7,477 nucleotides of DNA from Planctomycetota bacterium (GCA_023135255.1 JAGLTN010000100.1:1-7477); one strand, 5' to 3'; positions 1 to 6,893 are shown, counted from the stretch's first letter. Made by a program: numbers and translations. The notes: generated by a model not told the origin, from the sequence alone.

Positions 1-136
1 AGCTGGTATCGTTTGTGCTGGTATAGGCTCGAAACTTATTTCAAAAGAGATGCTGCAAAAGAATGATTATGCCGGTATTACCGAGGCAGTTAAAAAAGCA
101 GTTGACCTGATTAAAAATATTAGAAACGGAGGCTAA
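1..136 (+). CDS. eda: KDPG/KHG aldolase, C-terminal end (partial)
   Basis: Only the last 44 codons are in the window (frame from base 2, TAA at 134-136); the 5' end lies upstream. The visible protein begins AGIVCAGIGSKLIS and ends with an amphipathic helix (TEAVKKAVDLIKNIRNGG). The GIGSKLIS stretch matches the glycine/serine phosphate-binding loop on the last strand of the class I KDPG/KHG aldolase barrel, and a short terminal helix is usual there. The catalytic lysine lies outside the window. The family cleaves 2-keto-3-deoxy-6-phosphogluconate to pyruvate and glyceraldehyde-3-phosphate, often also acting on 4-hydroxy-2-oxoglutarate, in the cytoplasm. The next gene, a KDG kinase, starts 1 nt after this stop and supplies the substrate, which supports the call strongly. 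A related 2-keto-3-deoxy-6-phosphogalactonate aldolase cannot be excluded from this fragment. Confidence 0.85.
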   Translation, partial: AGIVCAGIGSKLISKEMLQKNDYAGITEAVKKAVDLIKNIRNGG

Positions 137-137
137 G

Positions 138-1235
138 ATGGCAATTGAACTTAGAAAAGAATCCGAATGTAAATATGACATACTTTCTCTCGGCGAGATA
201 ATGATCAGGCTCGACCCCGGCGATGAAAGAATACATACAACCAGACATTTCAGAGCATGGGAGGGTGGCGGAGAATATAATGTTGCCAGAGGACTCAAAC
301 GCTGCTTCGGAAAAAGAGCCGCTGTTGTAACCGTGATTGTTGACAATCCCGTCGGAAGACTTCTTGAAGATTTAATATTTCAGGGCGGCGTTAGTACTGA
401 ATACTTCAAATGGGTTGAGTATGACGGCATCGGCAGAAAAGCAAGGCAAGGTCTGAACTTTACGGAAAAGGGCTTTGGTGTAAGAGCTGCAGTTGGTTGC
501 TCAGACAGAGGCCATACCGCTATATCTCAATTGAAGCCCGGAGAAATTGACTGGGGGAAAATCTTTGGCACCGACGGCGTTCAATGGTTCCATACCGGTG
601 GTATTTTTGCAGGTCTTTCAGAGACTACCCCAGCGGTAATCATCGAAGCTATGGAAGCAGCCAAGAAGCATGGGACGATTATTTCATACGATTTAAATTT
701 CCGTAATTCTCTCTGGAAAGATATCGGCGGTCATGAAAAGGCAATGCAGGTAAACCGTCAGATAGCTCCTCTGGTTGATGTAATGATAGGTAACGAGGAA
801 GATTTCAGTGCAGCACTTGGCTTTGAAGTCCAGGGAATGGATAAAGGCTGTTCTAAGCTTGATACCAGTAACTTCAAGAAAATGATAACCCAGGTATGTA
901 AGGAATTCCCGAATTTCAAAGCAGTTGCTACAACTTTGAGAAATGCTGCTACCGCTTCAAAAAATGACTGGGGTGCGATACTTTATACTGATGGTCAGTT
1001 TCATGAGGCGATTGACAGAGAAGCTTTGGAAATATATGACAGGGTCGGCGGCGGTGACAGTTTTGCTTCCGGTTTGATTTATGGTCTGATGGAAGCTAAG
1101 ACGCCGCAGCAGGCTGTTAATTATGGCGCTGCACATGGAGCACTTGCGATGACAACTCCAGGCGACACCACTACTGCAAGCCTTAAAGAAGTTGAAAAAG
1201 TAATGCAAGGCGGTACAGCAAGGGTGGATAGGTAA
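138..1235 (+). CDS. kdgK: 2-keto-3-deoxygluconate kinase (PfkB family)
   Basis: Cytoplasmic ribokinase/PfkB-family sugar kinase of 365 residues, predicted to phosphorylate 2-keto-3-deoxygluconate with ATP to give KDPG. Visible motifs: N-terminal strand DILSLGEIMIRLDP (about 14-27), substrate-side glycines EGGGEYNVARGL (about 42-53), central SYDLNFRNSLWK (about 184-195) typical of KDG kinases, and the C-terminal signature DRVGGGDSFASG (301-312). Asp307 is the expected catalytic base and the GGG before it the anion hole; many PfkB proteins have GAG, but GGGD is common in KDG kinases. The start is supported by GGAGG at 128-132, 5 nt upstream, lying inside the end of the aldolase gene, so the two are probably translationally coupled. 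The length is slightly above the usual 310-350. Adjacency to a KDPG aldolase gene makes KDG the likeliest substrate; another hexonate or fructose-type substrate is possible but less likely. Confidence 0.88.
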   Translation: MAIELRKESECKYDILSLGEIMIRLDPGDERIHTTRHFRAWEGGGEYNVARGLKRCFGKRAAVVTVIVDNPVGRLLEDLIFQGGVSTEYFKWVEYDGIGRKARQGLNFTEKGFGVRAAVGCSDRGHTAISQLKPGEIDWGKIFGTDGVQWFHTGGIFAGLSETTPAVIIEAMEAAKKHGTIISYDLNFRNSLWKDIGGHEKAMQVNRQIAPLVDVMIGNEEDFSAALGFEVQGMDKGCSKLDTSNFKKMITQVCKEFPNFKAVATTLRNAATASKNDWGAILYTDGQFHEAIDREALEIYDRVGGGDSFASGLIYGLMEAKTPQQAVNYGAAHGALAMTTPGDTTTASLKEVEKVMQGGTARVDR

Positions 1236-1258
1236 GGATTGATAGCAGGTAAAGTTAT

Positions 1259-2347
1259 ATGTACAATAGTTTAAATTACTGTTTTGACACGCAACTGGTT
1301 TTAGGGCGGCTGGGAAAGCTCTATAGTCAAAGATCGCCTATTATTTGTGCAAAGATGAATGTTCCAAACAGGGCTCTTGAAGAATTTAAAAAAAACCACA
1401 AAGAAGGATTTTGTGATTATCCTGATATTCAGGAGAGGGTGAAATTCTGGGATTCTTTTACCAGAGAAAGACTTTCAGTTCACGATGATTCGGTACCTGG
1501 TGTGCCATTGAAAGAGATGGATCAGGGATTATATGGCGGATTATTTGGCGGGGATGTGCGGTTTTTATGTGATACGTCAAGAGGTATGTTCTCATCTATG
1601 GTATATCCGGTTATTAAGGATTTGGGTGAAGTAGATAAACTTTGCTTTGATGAAAACTGTATGTGGTTTCAGCGTTACATGAGCCAGATAGATGCTTTTT
1701 TAATTGGCGGGAAGGGTAATTTTTCAATAAATCATTTGATGAGTATAAATGGTCTCAACTTTGTGTTTGAACTCATCGGCGCGACAGCTGCTTATATGGC
1801 TTGTGAGGAGCAGCCTGAGTTGGTTAAAAAAGCAATTGAGCTTGCATTTGAAGTGAATCTAAAAATACAAAAGACTTTTTTTGAAAAAGTGCCCCTCTTA
1901 AATAATGGAACTTGCAGTTGCTTTGCTCAATGGCTGCCTGGTGAGATTGTATCAGAAAGTGTAGATCCGTTTCATATGACAAGTGTTGATTATTTTGAGA
2001 AATGGGGACGCAGTCCGGTCGAGCGTCTGTTTCGCGAATTTGATGGAGGGATTATACATATCCATGGCAATGGACGTCACTTGTTCAAGGCAGCGTCAAG
2101 CATCAAAGGTTTAAAGGCTATTTTCCTCGGCGATGATACTGGATTTCCCCTTTCTTTTGATATTCTTGATGAGATAAGAGAGCAGGTTGGGGATTTGCCA
2201 TTAATATGCCAAGTTGATTTTCATAAATTTAGTGAAAAACTAAAAGAAAAGAAATTGATTCCGACAGTTTTTTACAATGTTTTGAATGTTCCAAATGTGG
2301 ATGAAGCAAATAGATGTATGGATGATGTTAGAGATTGTCTTTTATAA
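1259..2347 (+). CDS. Uroporphyrinogen decarboxylase-like (URO-D superfamily) protein
   Basis: A 362-residue soluble protein resembling the divergent URO-D superfamily, which includes haem-pathway decarboxylases and corrinoid or coenzyme M methyltransferases. I recognise overall layout rather than a diagnostic signature: a middle segment with helices ending in an EEQPELVKKAIELAFEV-type helix (183-199), a C-terminal half with GGIIHIHGNGRHL (263-275), GLKAIFLGDD (284-293), and a closing PLICQVDF...VFYNVLNV pattern (314-344) like the last barrel strands. The N terminus lacks the familiar DRVP-type substrate loop, so true haem biosynthesis is unlikely. His267, His269 and His274 are candidate metal or substrate ligands (inference). 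It starts 23 nt after kdgK with only a weak AGGT-like ribosome site, so it is probably cotranscribed. A methyl-transfer or demethylation role on a methylated sugar acid is a guess; exact function unknown. Confidence 0.6.
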   Translation: MYNSLNYCFDTQLVLGRLGKLYSQRSPIICAKMNVPNRALEEFKKNHKEGFCDYPDIQERVKFWDSFTRERLSVHDDSVPGVPLKEMDQGLYGGLFGGDVRFLCDTSRGMFSSMVYPVIKDLGEVDKLCFDENCMWFQRYMSQIDAFLIGGKGNFSINHLMSINGLNFVFELIGATAAYMACEEQPELVKKAIELAFEVNLKIQKTFFEKVPLLNNGTCSCFAQWLPGEIVSESVDPFHMTSVDYFEKWGRSPVERLFREFDGGIIHIHGNGRHLFKAASSIKGLKAIFLGDDTGFPLSFDILDEIREQVGDLPLICQVDFHKFSEKLKEKKLIPTVFYNVLNVPNVDEANRCMDDVRDCLL

Positions 2348-2367
2348 ATTATTGTAAGGTAACTAAT

Positions 2368-2478
2368 ATGATATTAAAAAAAACAATGGTCAAGAAGATT
2401 TGTGCAGGTGTTTTACTTGTATGTGCGTTTTCCCCTGCATTGACAACTTTTATAGCAAATATGTTTTTAGGTCCGTAA
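2368..2478 (+). CDS. Possible 36-residue single-pass membrane peptide
   Basis: A short ORF fills almost the whole gap between the URO-D-like gene and the dehydrogenase gene. It encodes 36 residues: a basic N terminus (Lys4, Lys5, Lys9, Lys10), then an uninterrupted hydrophobic run from about residue 11 to 34 (ICAGVLLVCAFSPAL, then TTFIANMFLG), ending in Pro36. This fits a transmembrane helix or an uncleaved signal anchor with positive-inside topology. The start has a moderate Shine-Dalgarno TAAGGT at 2355-2360, 7 nt before the ATG; Met7 is an alternative start. The stop codon at 2476-2478 overlaps the AAGGAG ribosome site of the next gene, an arrangement seen in translationally coupled operons. 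I do not recognise a family. It could be a genuine small protein, a leader peptide or chance; the charge-then-hydrophobic order and tight fit argue mildly for real. Confidence 0.42.
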   Translation: MILKKTMVKKICAGVLLVCAFSPALTTFIANMFLGP

Positions 2479-2482
2479 GGAG
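2477..2482 (+). promoter_or_regulatory. Ribosome binding site overlapping upstream stop codon
   Basis: AAGGAG lies 6 nt before the dehydrogenase ATG and shares bases with the TAA (2476-2478) of the preceding 36-codon ORF. Ribosomes terminating on the small ORF would sit on this site, so translation of the dehydrogenase may be coupled to it. Confidence 0.7.
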
Positions 2483-2488
2483 ATTTCC

Positions 2489-3256
2489 ATGAGTTTGGAA
2501 TTATTTAATTTATCTGGAAAAAGAATATTGATTACCGGCAGCGGTAGAGGTATTGGTTTTGAAATGGCCAAGGGACTCGGTCAGGCAGGTGCTGAGATAA
2601 TTATAAGTGATATAAATTCTCAACGACTTGAATCTGCAGTCGCTGAGTTGCAAAGTATGGCAATCAGAGCTCACGGGGTAATTATGAATGTAACAGATGA
2701 GCGGCAGATTGAAAAAACCATAGCAGATATTCAACAGAACATAGGTCCCATAGAGGTACTGTTCAACAATGCGGGTGTGAATCTCAGAGGTCCGCTTGAA
2801 GAATATAGTTTTGAAGATTGGAAAACTGTGCTTGATATAAATCTTGCTGGGGTTTTTCTTGTTTCAAAACATGTAGTAAAAGACATGATAAAGCGTCAGG
2901 CTGGTAAAATCGTAAACACCTGCTCACTGATGAGCGAACTTGGCCGAAGTTCAACCGCAGCCTATACCGCATCTAAAGGCGGTGTTAAAATGCTCACAAA
3001 GGCGATGACAGTCGAATGGGCAAAGCACAATATTCAGATAAACGGTATCGGACCAGGCTATTTTATTTCTGAAATGACAAAGCCTTTGGTTGAAGATGAA
3101 AAGTTTAATGAATGGATTTGTGGCAGAACCCCTGCTAACCGGTGGGGACAGCTCGAAGAACTTGTAGGAGCAGCAATATTTCTTGCCAGCGATGCATCAA
3201 GTTTTGTTAATGGTCAGATTATTTATGTCGATGGTGGATTTCTTTCGACAATGTAA
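2489..3256 (+). CDS. idnO: Gluconate 5-dehydrogenase-like short-chain dehydrogenase
   Basis: Classical SDR of 255 residues, cytoplasmic, probably tetrameric. Rossmann cofactor motif TGSGRGIG (16-23), NNAG (93-96), and the complete catalytic tetrad Asn118, Ser146, Tyr159 and Lys163 (YTASK). Asp41 at the end of the second strand favours NAD(H) over NADP(H). The C-terminal region reads NGIGPGYFISEMTKPLVEDE followed by GRTPANRWG (about 185-220), a segment I associate with the IdnO/Gno branch that interconverts 5-keto-D-gluconate and D-gluconate, and less with KduD. A strong AAGGAG at 2477-2482 sits 6 nt before the ATG. The gene follows KDG kinase and KDPG aldolase in the same direction, consistent with oxidation or reduction of a sugar acid that then enters the KDPG route. 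Related SDRs act on 2-keto-3-deoxygluconate or other hexuronate intermediates, so the substrate is less certain than the fold. Confidence 0.8.
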   Translation: MSLELFNLSGKRILITGSGRGIGFEMAKGLGQAGAEIIISDINSQRLESAVAELQSMAIRAHGVIMNVTDERQIEKTIADIQQNIGPIEVLFNNAGVNLRGPLEEYSFEDWKTVLDINLAGVFLVSKHVVKDMIKRQAGKIVNTCSLMSELGRSSTAAYTASKGGVKMLTKAMTVEWAKHNIQINGIGPGYFISEMTKPLVEDEKFNEWICGRTPANRWGQLEELVGAAIFLASDASSFVNGQIIYVDGGFLSTM

Positions 3257-3283
3257 TCTGCTTATTTATTAGTTGTAAATTTT

Positions 3284-3290
3284 GGAGGAG
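3284..3290 (+). promoter_or_regulatory. Very strong Shine-Dalgarno before a 36-codon ORF
   Basis: GGAGGAG is among the best anti-Shine-Dalgarno matches in the window. It sits 8 nt upstream of an ATG at 3299, an ideal spacing, in the spacer between the dehydrogenase and glycosyltransferase genes. It is the main reason to consider the following short ORF translated. Confidence 0.6.
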
Positions 3291-3298
3291 TATTATTA

Positions 3299-3409
3299 AT
3301 GTCAATGTCCTCACGACAGCCTAAATGCGAACAGAAAATATTAAAATGCTCTAATTGCTTATATTCATTCTTGCAAAATGAGACTGTTTCGCTTACTATC
3401 ACGCCTTAA
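3299..3409 (+). CDS. Possible 36-residue cysteine-containing small protein
   Basis: This short ORF begins 8 nt after an excellent ribosome site and ends at TAA 3407-3409, 43 nt before the first glycosyltransferase gene. The peptide is polar with three cysteines: Cys10 in RQPKCEQ, then Cys17 and Cys20 as a CSNC pair (CxxC). It has no long hydrophobic run and no signal peptide. I recognise no family. One CxxC plus one more cysteine could hint at metal binding but is too little to claim it. Alternatives: a leader peptide, the surviving 5' end of a gene lost at this junction, or a chance ORF. The ribosome site is the strong evidence; the protein itself is unconvincing. Confidence 0.33.
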   Translation: MSMSSRQPKCEQKILKCSNCLYSFLQNETVSLTITP

Positions 3410-3452
3410 GATGGATTTTAAACTATGGATGGTTTTTTAAAGGGATTGGTCA

Positions 3453-4268
3453 ATGCCTCAGCTGCATAAAGGCAAAGCTACAATTTGCATAGTAAATTAT
3501 AAGACGCTGGATTTTACGAGACTTTGTCTGAGAAGTATTCGTAAATTCACAACATATCCATATGAAATTATCGTAGTTGATAATGACTCCAGGGATGAAT
3601 CATTGGAGTATCTAAAAAGCCTAAGCTGGATAAAGCTGCTGGAAAGAAAAAACACTAACGACCCCAGCGGCGGATATGCTCATTCGTATGCCCTTGATCT
3701 GGCTTTTGAAAATTGTAGTACTGAATATTTCGTATCAATGCATAGTGATACCTTTATAAAAAAACAAGGCTGGCTAACCAAAATGGTCAGCTACATTGAT
3801 AACGACCCGAATGTATTTTCTGTAGGTACGGGCAAAATTGAATTGACTCCTCTCTGGCGTGAAATCCTAAAAAAAACATTTGATTTTAAAACTTTCAAAA
3901 GAAAGTTGCTGCAAGTTCCTGACCCGGTAGGGAAATACCGCTACTATAACAGAACTATCTGCTGTCTGTACCGCACAGCTATTATAAGAAAAGAAAATCT
4001 TGATTTTACAACCGGAAGAGAAATTGGTCTGACTGCTGGCAAAAAGTTACATTTCGACCTGGCTGATAAAGGCTATAGCTTTGTGAAACTGTGTCCTAAA
4101 AAGCTCGGCGAATATGTTATACACCTTGCTCATGCTACTCAGGCAATAAATGCCAGCGAATTTACACTCAGAAAAAAAACCGTTAATAAATGTGAACGAT
4201 TTATCAAAAAAATCATGTCAGACGGCGTAGTAAAAAGTATATTAGAGGATAATTCGCTGGATAAATGA
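3453..4268 (+). CDS. Family 2-type glycosyltransferase
   Basis: A 271-residue GT-A fold glycosyltransferase, predicted to transfer a sugar from a nucleotide donor at the cytoplasmic side of the membrane. ATICIVNYKTLDFTRLCLRS (9-28) is the first strand and helix of the nucleotide-binding half; EIIVVDNDSRDES (38-50) is the second conserved strand with the uridine-binding acidic residue. The position usually occupied by DxD or DSD reads SMHSDTF, with HSD at 97-99, so the first metal-ligand aspartate is histidine while Asp99 remains. There is no transmembrane segment, so the C-terminal part is probably soluble or peripheral. The ATG is preceded by an AAAGGG-like site at about 3439-3443, and an in-frame stop at 3438 rules out a much longer start. 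The stop lies 6 nt before the next glycosyltransferase gene, so the pair is surely one transcriptional unit. Donor and acceptor sugars cannot be read from sequence. Confidence 0.85.
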   Translation: MPQLHKGKATICIVNYKTLDFTRLCLRSIRKFTTYPYEIIVVDNDSRDESLEYLKSLSWIKLLERKNTNDPSGGYAHSYALDLAFENCSTEYFVSMHSDTFIKKQGWLTKMVSYIDNDPNVFSVGTGKIELTPLWREILKKTFDFKTFKRKLLQVPDPVGKYRYYNRTICCLYRTAIIRKENLDFTTGREIGLTAGKKLHFDLADKGYSFVKLCPKKLGEYVIHLAHATQAINASEFTLRKKTVNKCERFIKKIMSDGVVKSILEDNSLDK

Positions 4269-4274
4269 AGAAAC

Positions 4275-6197
4275 ATGAAAAAACTACTCATAATAAGCAA
4301 TAATCCCAAAAGAGCCAGCTTCAGACAAAGGATAAGTATTTACCTTGATAAATTGAATGAATCTGGAATTGCTTGTGATGTTTGTGAATTGACATCAAAC
4401 GAGTCAAGTCGAATAAAGCTGTTTAAAAAGGCAGCAGATTATGATGCTGTTTTTCTCCAAAAAAAATGCCTTAATATCCTTGATTCATTAATATTGCGTC
4501 ATTACAGCAGAAAGATAATTTATGATTTTGATGATGCAATAATGTATAGTGCTTCTAAGCCGCAGTGTAAAAGTTTTTCACATTTTATGCCTTTCAGACA
4601 CACAGCAAAAATGGCAGACTGTATATTAGCGGGAAACGCTTATCTTGCTGAGCACGCAGGCAGATTTAATAAAAACGTTTATGTATTGCCTACTGCTTTA
4701 AATATCAAAGAATATGATTTGGAAAAAACCATCACAGATAATAAGATCAGGCTTGTCTGGATCGGAAGTAAAGCTACATTAAAATACCTTGTAGAGTTGA
4801 AGGATGTTTTTGAGCAGATAGGCAAATGTTATAAAAACGTAGTTCTGAGAATAATTGCTGATGATTTCTTTGAATTAGAAAATATGGAAGTTGAGAAATG
4901 CCCCTGGTCATTGGAAACCCAAGGCCAGAATTTAGTTAATAGTGATATTGGTATTGCTCCTCTTGTTGATAACAGATTTAGCCGTGGTAAGTGTGGTTTC
5001 AAAATTTTGCAATACCAAGCAGCTTCTTTGCCTGTGACAGCTTCACCAGTTGGGGTTAATCGAGATTTTGTCGCCGATTCGATAACCGGCTTTTGCTCCA
5101 GGAACCGTAATCAATGGTTCGAAAACATTGCCAGATTAGTTGACGATACAGCTCTAAGAAAAAAAATGGGACTGGCTGGTAAACAGCTCGTAAAAGATTA
5201 CGACATTGAAATTATTGGTGATAAACTCTGTTCATTGATTTCTCAGCAGCTTGGCGGAGAAACCGAAGCTTCTGTTGAAAAAGAGCAAGTCAAAGTAAGT
5301 ATTTGCATCCCGACCTATAATCGCAAAGAGTATCTAAAAGAGACTCTAAATAGCATCGCTGGCCAAAGTTTTAAATATTATGAAATTGTGATAGTCGATG
5401 ATGGTTCAACTGATGGCACAAAAGAAATGATAGATTCTTTGGATATGCCGATAAATTATTATTGGCAGGAAAATGCCGGTGATGCTGCTGCCAGAAATAA
5501 ACTTATAGACTTAGCTAAAGGCGAATATCTTGCCTTTATAGATTCTGATGACCTGCTCTTGCCTGATTCAATAGAAAATATGGTAAATATAATCAAATCC
5601 AATAATACAGATATAATTGTATATGGTTCATATTATAGAATCGACGCTGAGGGTAACGTTTACGGCAAAAGCAAAAGAGTACTCCGTAGCGGCTTTATAA
5701 CAAAATATCTTTTCGAAACGATCATGGTTCATTCCTGCGGTGCGATGATACCAAGAAAACTGTTATTAAACAAAAAATTTGATACCTCCATGAGAGTGTG
5801 TTCTGACTATGATCGCTGGCTTGAGCTTTCAATAAAATATCCTTTTATTGCGACAGCTAAACCTACATTCAAAAGACGCCGTCACTCGAAGAACCTGTCA
5901 AAAGCAACATATGCTAATTGTCTTACCCAGTATCAGGTACTCAAAAAGTTTTATTATGAAAAAGGCGGCAAAGAGTTTATTCCTGATAAAGTTGCCCGAA
6001 AGGTATTGAGCAAAGAACTTCGCAGACTTGGTCGATTGGCGATATTGGAAAACAGACCCAGACATGGATGCAAATTGCTGAAAAAATCTTTCTATATCTA
6101 TTCCAATCCCAAATCCTTGTTTTACTGGACGATAGCTTCTTTAGCAGGTTCTTCAGGATTAGCAAAAATGTGTTTTAAAAAACGTCCTCTGTTTTGA
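4275..6197 (+). CDS. Bifunctional glycosyltransferase, GT4-like plus GT2 domains
   Basis: A 640-residue protein with two complete-looking glycosyltransferase modules. Residues 1 to about 325 are GT-B, GT4-like: N-terminal strand KKLLIISNN, YDFDDAIM (83-90), the C-domain opener RLVWIGS (159-165), and donor-site region RGKCGFKILQYQAASLPV (237-254) followed by SPVGVN. By my alignment the usual E-x7-E glutamates fall on Gly238 and Gln246, a variant I associate with this KCxxKxLQY subgroup. A polar linker (about 326-338) leads to a GT2 GT-A module: VSICIPTYNR (341-350), IVDDGSTDGT (373-382), metal motif DSDD (423-426), SDYDRW (510-515) and RRRHSKNLS (534-542). The last 100 residues are helical and basic with no clear membrane helix. 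The start has only a weak GAAGAA-type ribosome site, 6 nt after the previous stop, suggesting coupling. It probably adds two successive sugars to a surface glycan (inference). Confidence 0.88.
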   Translation: MKKLLIISNNPKRASFRQRISIYLDKLNESGIACDVCELTSNESSRIKLFKKAADYDAVFLQKKCLNILDSLILRHYSRKIIYDFDDAIMYSASKPQCKSFSHFMPFRHTAKMADCILAGNAYLAEHAGRFNKNVYVLPTALNIKEYDLEKTITDNKIRLVWIGSKATLKYLVELKDVFEQIGKCYKNVVLRIIADDFFELENMEVEKCPWSLETQGQNLVNSDIGIAPLVDNRFSRGKCGFKILQYQAASLPVTASPVGVNRDFVADSITGFCSRNRNQWFENIARLVDDTALRKKMGLAGKQLVKDYDIEIIGDKLCSLISQQLGGETEASVEKEQVKVSICIPTYNRKEYLKETLNSIAGQSFKYYEIVIVDDGSTDGTKEMIDSLDMPINYYWQENAGDAAARNKLIDLAKGEYLAFIDSDDLLLPDSIENMVNIIKSNNTDIIVYGSYYRIDAEGNVYGKSKRVLRSGFITKYLFETIMVHSCGAMIPRKLLLNKKFDTSMRVCSDYDRWLELSIKYPFIATAKPTFKRRRHSKNLSKATYANCLTQYQVLKKFYYEKGGKEFIPDKVARKVLSKELRRLGRLAILENRPRHGCKLLKKSFYIYSNPKSLFYWTIASLAGSSGLAKMCFKKRPLF

Positions 6198-6251
6198 TCG
6201 TAGCATTTATTAAAAGGATAGCTCTTTATGTTTTATTTAAAAAGCGGATTG

Positions 6252-6707
6252 TTAAATTTGGCTGGATTTAGCAAAAAGGAATCTGGTAAAATCAGGAAAC
6301 TTCTTTAAAAGGTACGACTGTTCATTGGATATTTTTTTAGATGGAATATTTTTTATGAACATTAATATGTAATGTTGTTTTTTGGAATGAATATCCGTAT
6401 AGCATTTTGTTATCCGGCCTTTTATATTTTCAACCGTGTTGTCGTGGAATAATACTGAAATTTCAAAAATTTCGTTATTTTCTATTATTTTGGAAAGGAT
6501 ACTCCACTGATTTGCACCACAAAATCTCAAACCGATTTGAGAGATGTCTACAACCTTAACATCCATATTTAAAATTTTCAATCTATTATTTTTTGGGTAA
6601 TTAGCTCGAAAAAAGGCTCTTCTTTGTGAATGATTGCCTTTATTTTCCTTAATTACATTTCCTCTCCGCTCCCTATGTATCAATGCATCTACACAGGAAC
6701 AGAACAT
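6252..6707 (-). CDS. Stand-alone PilZ-domain protein, likely c-di-GMP receptor
   Basis: A 151-residue cytoplasmic protein with one PilZ domain and no recognisable partner domain. The two c-di-GMP-binding motifs are present: RxxxR as RAFFR (30-34), and DxSxxG as DISQIG (54-59). Between and after them come alternating strands (RLKILNMDVKVVDIS, then EISVLFH, GRITKCY and HYILMFIK), as expected for a PilZ beta barrel. The 27-residue N-terminal extension is basic with two cysteines (Cys3, Cys5) and carries no signal peptide. The start is supported by AAAAGGA (complement of 6716-6722), 8 nt upstream. It converges on the bifunctional glycosyltransferase gene (54 nt between stops) and diverges from the nucleotidyltransferase gene. 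PilZ proteins commonly control exopolysaccharide synthesis or motility, so regulation of the neighbouring glycan genes is an attractive but unproven role. Confidence 0.78.
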   Translation of the reverse strand: MFCSCVDALIHRERRGNVIKENKGNHSQRRAFFRANYPKNNRLKILNMDVKVVDISQIGLRFCGANQWSILSKIIENNEIFEISVLFHDNTVENIKGRITKCYTDIHSKKQHYILMFIKNIPSKKISNEQSYLLKKFPDFTRFLFAKSSQI

Positions 6708-6759
6708 AATTAAAATCCTTTTCTGATTTTTACAAATTTTACAATCTTAAACTGCCTAA

Positions 6760-6788
6760 AATATAAGAATCTTTTTTGTGTTCTCCAA
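6760..6788 (-). promoter_or_regulatory. Candidate sigma-70-type promoter for the PilZ gene
   Basis: On the minus strand TTGGAG (complement of 6783-6788) is followed after exactly 17 nt by TATATT (complement of 6760-6765). The match to -35/-10 consensus is fair and the spacing ideal. It would start transcription roughly 45 nt before the PilZ ATG. The region is very AT-rich, so chance matches are frequent. Confidence 0.35.
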
Positions 6789-6893
6789 ATTATTTTTTTA
6801 AAATTTATATGCTTTTTCAAAAAAAAGTTAGGTGGGAACAGTTTGGTTGTTAAAAAAAACTTATCTACAGTTTCAATTAGTAATAAAATGCAT

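Noticed and set aside
41..346. Minus-strand open frame across the aldolase/kinase junction, plus other minus-strand frames within kdgK (957-1208) and the dehydrogenase gene (2510-2734, 2784-2972).
   Set aside because: Each lies opposite a gene with clear family motifs and shows no motif of its own.
3411..3441. Near-direct repeat of ATGGATTTTAAA and ATGGATGGTTTTTTAAA just before the first glycosyltransferase gene.
   Set aside because: Short, imperfect and AT-rich. It forms no hairpin and no recognisable site.
6198..6251. Possible bidirectional terminator between the convergent glycosyltransferase and PilZ genes.
   Set aside because: Only a 4-bp AAAG/CTTT stem was visible, too weak to call an intrinsic terminator.
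6228..6308. A 26-codon + strand ORF with an AAAAGGA ribosome-like site at 6213-6218, coding a basic peptide.
   Set aside because: It overlaps the 3' end of the minus-strand PilZ gene by 57 nt, is very short, and has no recognisable features. Probably chance, though not excluded.
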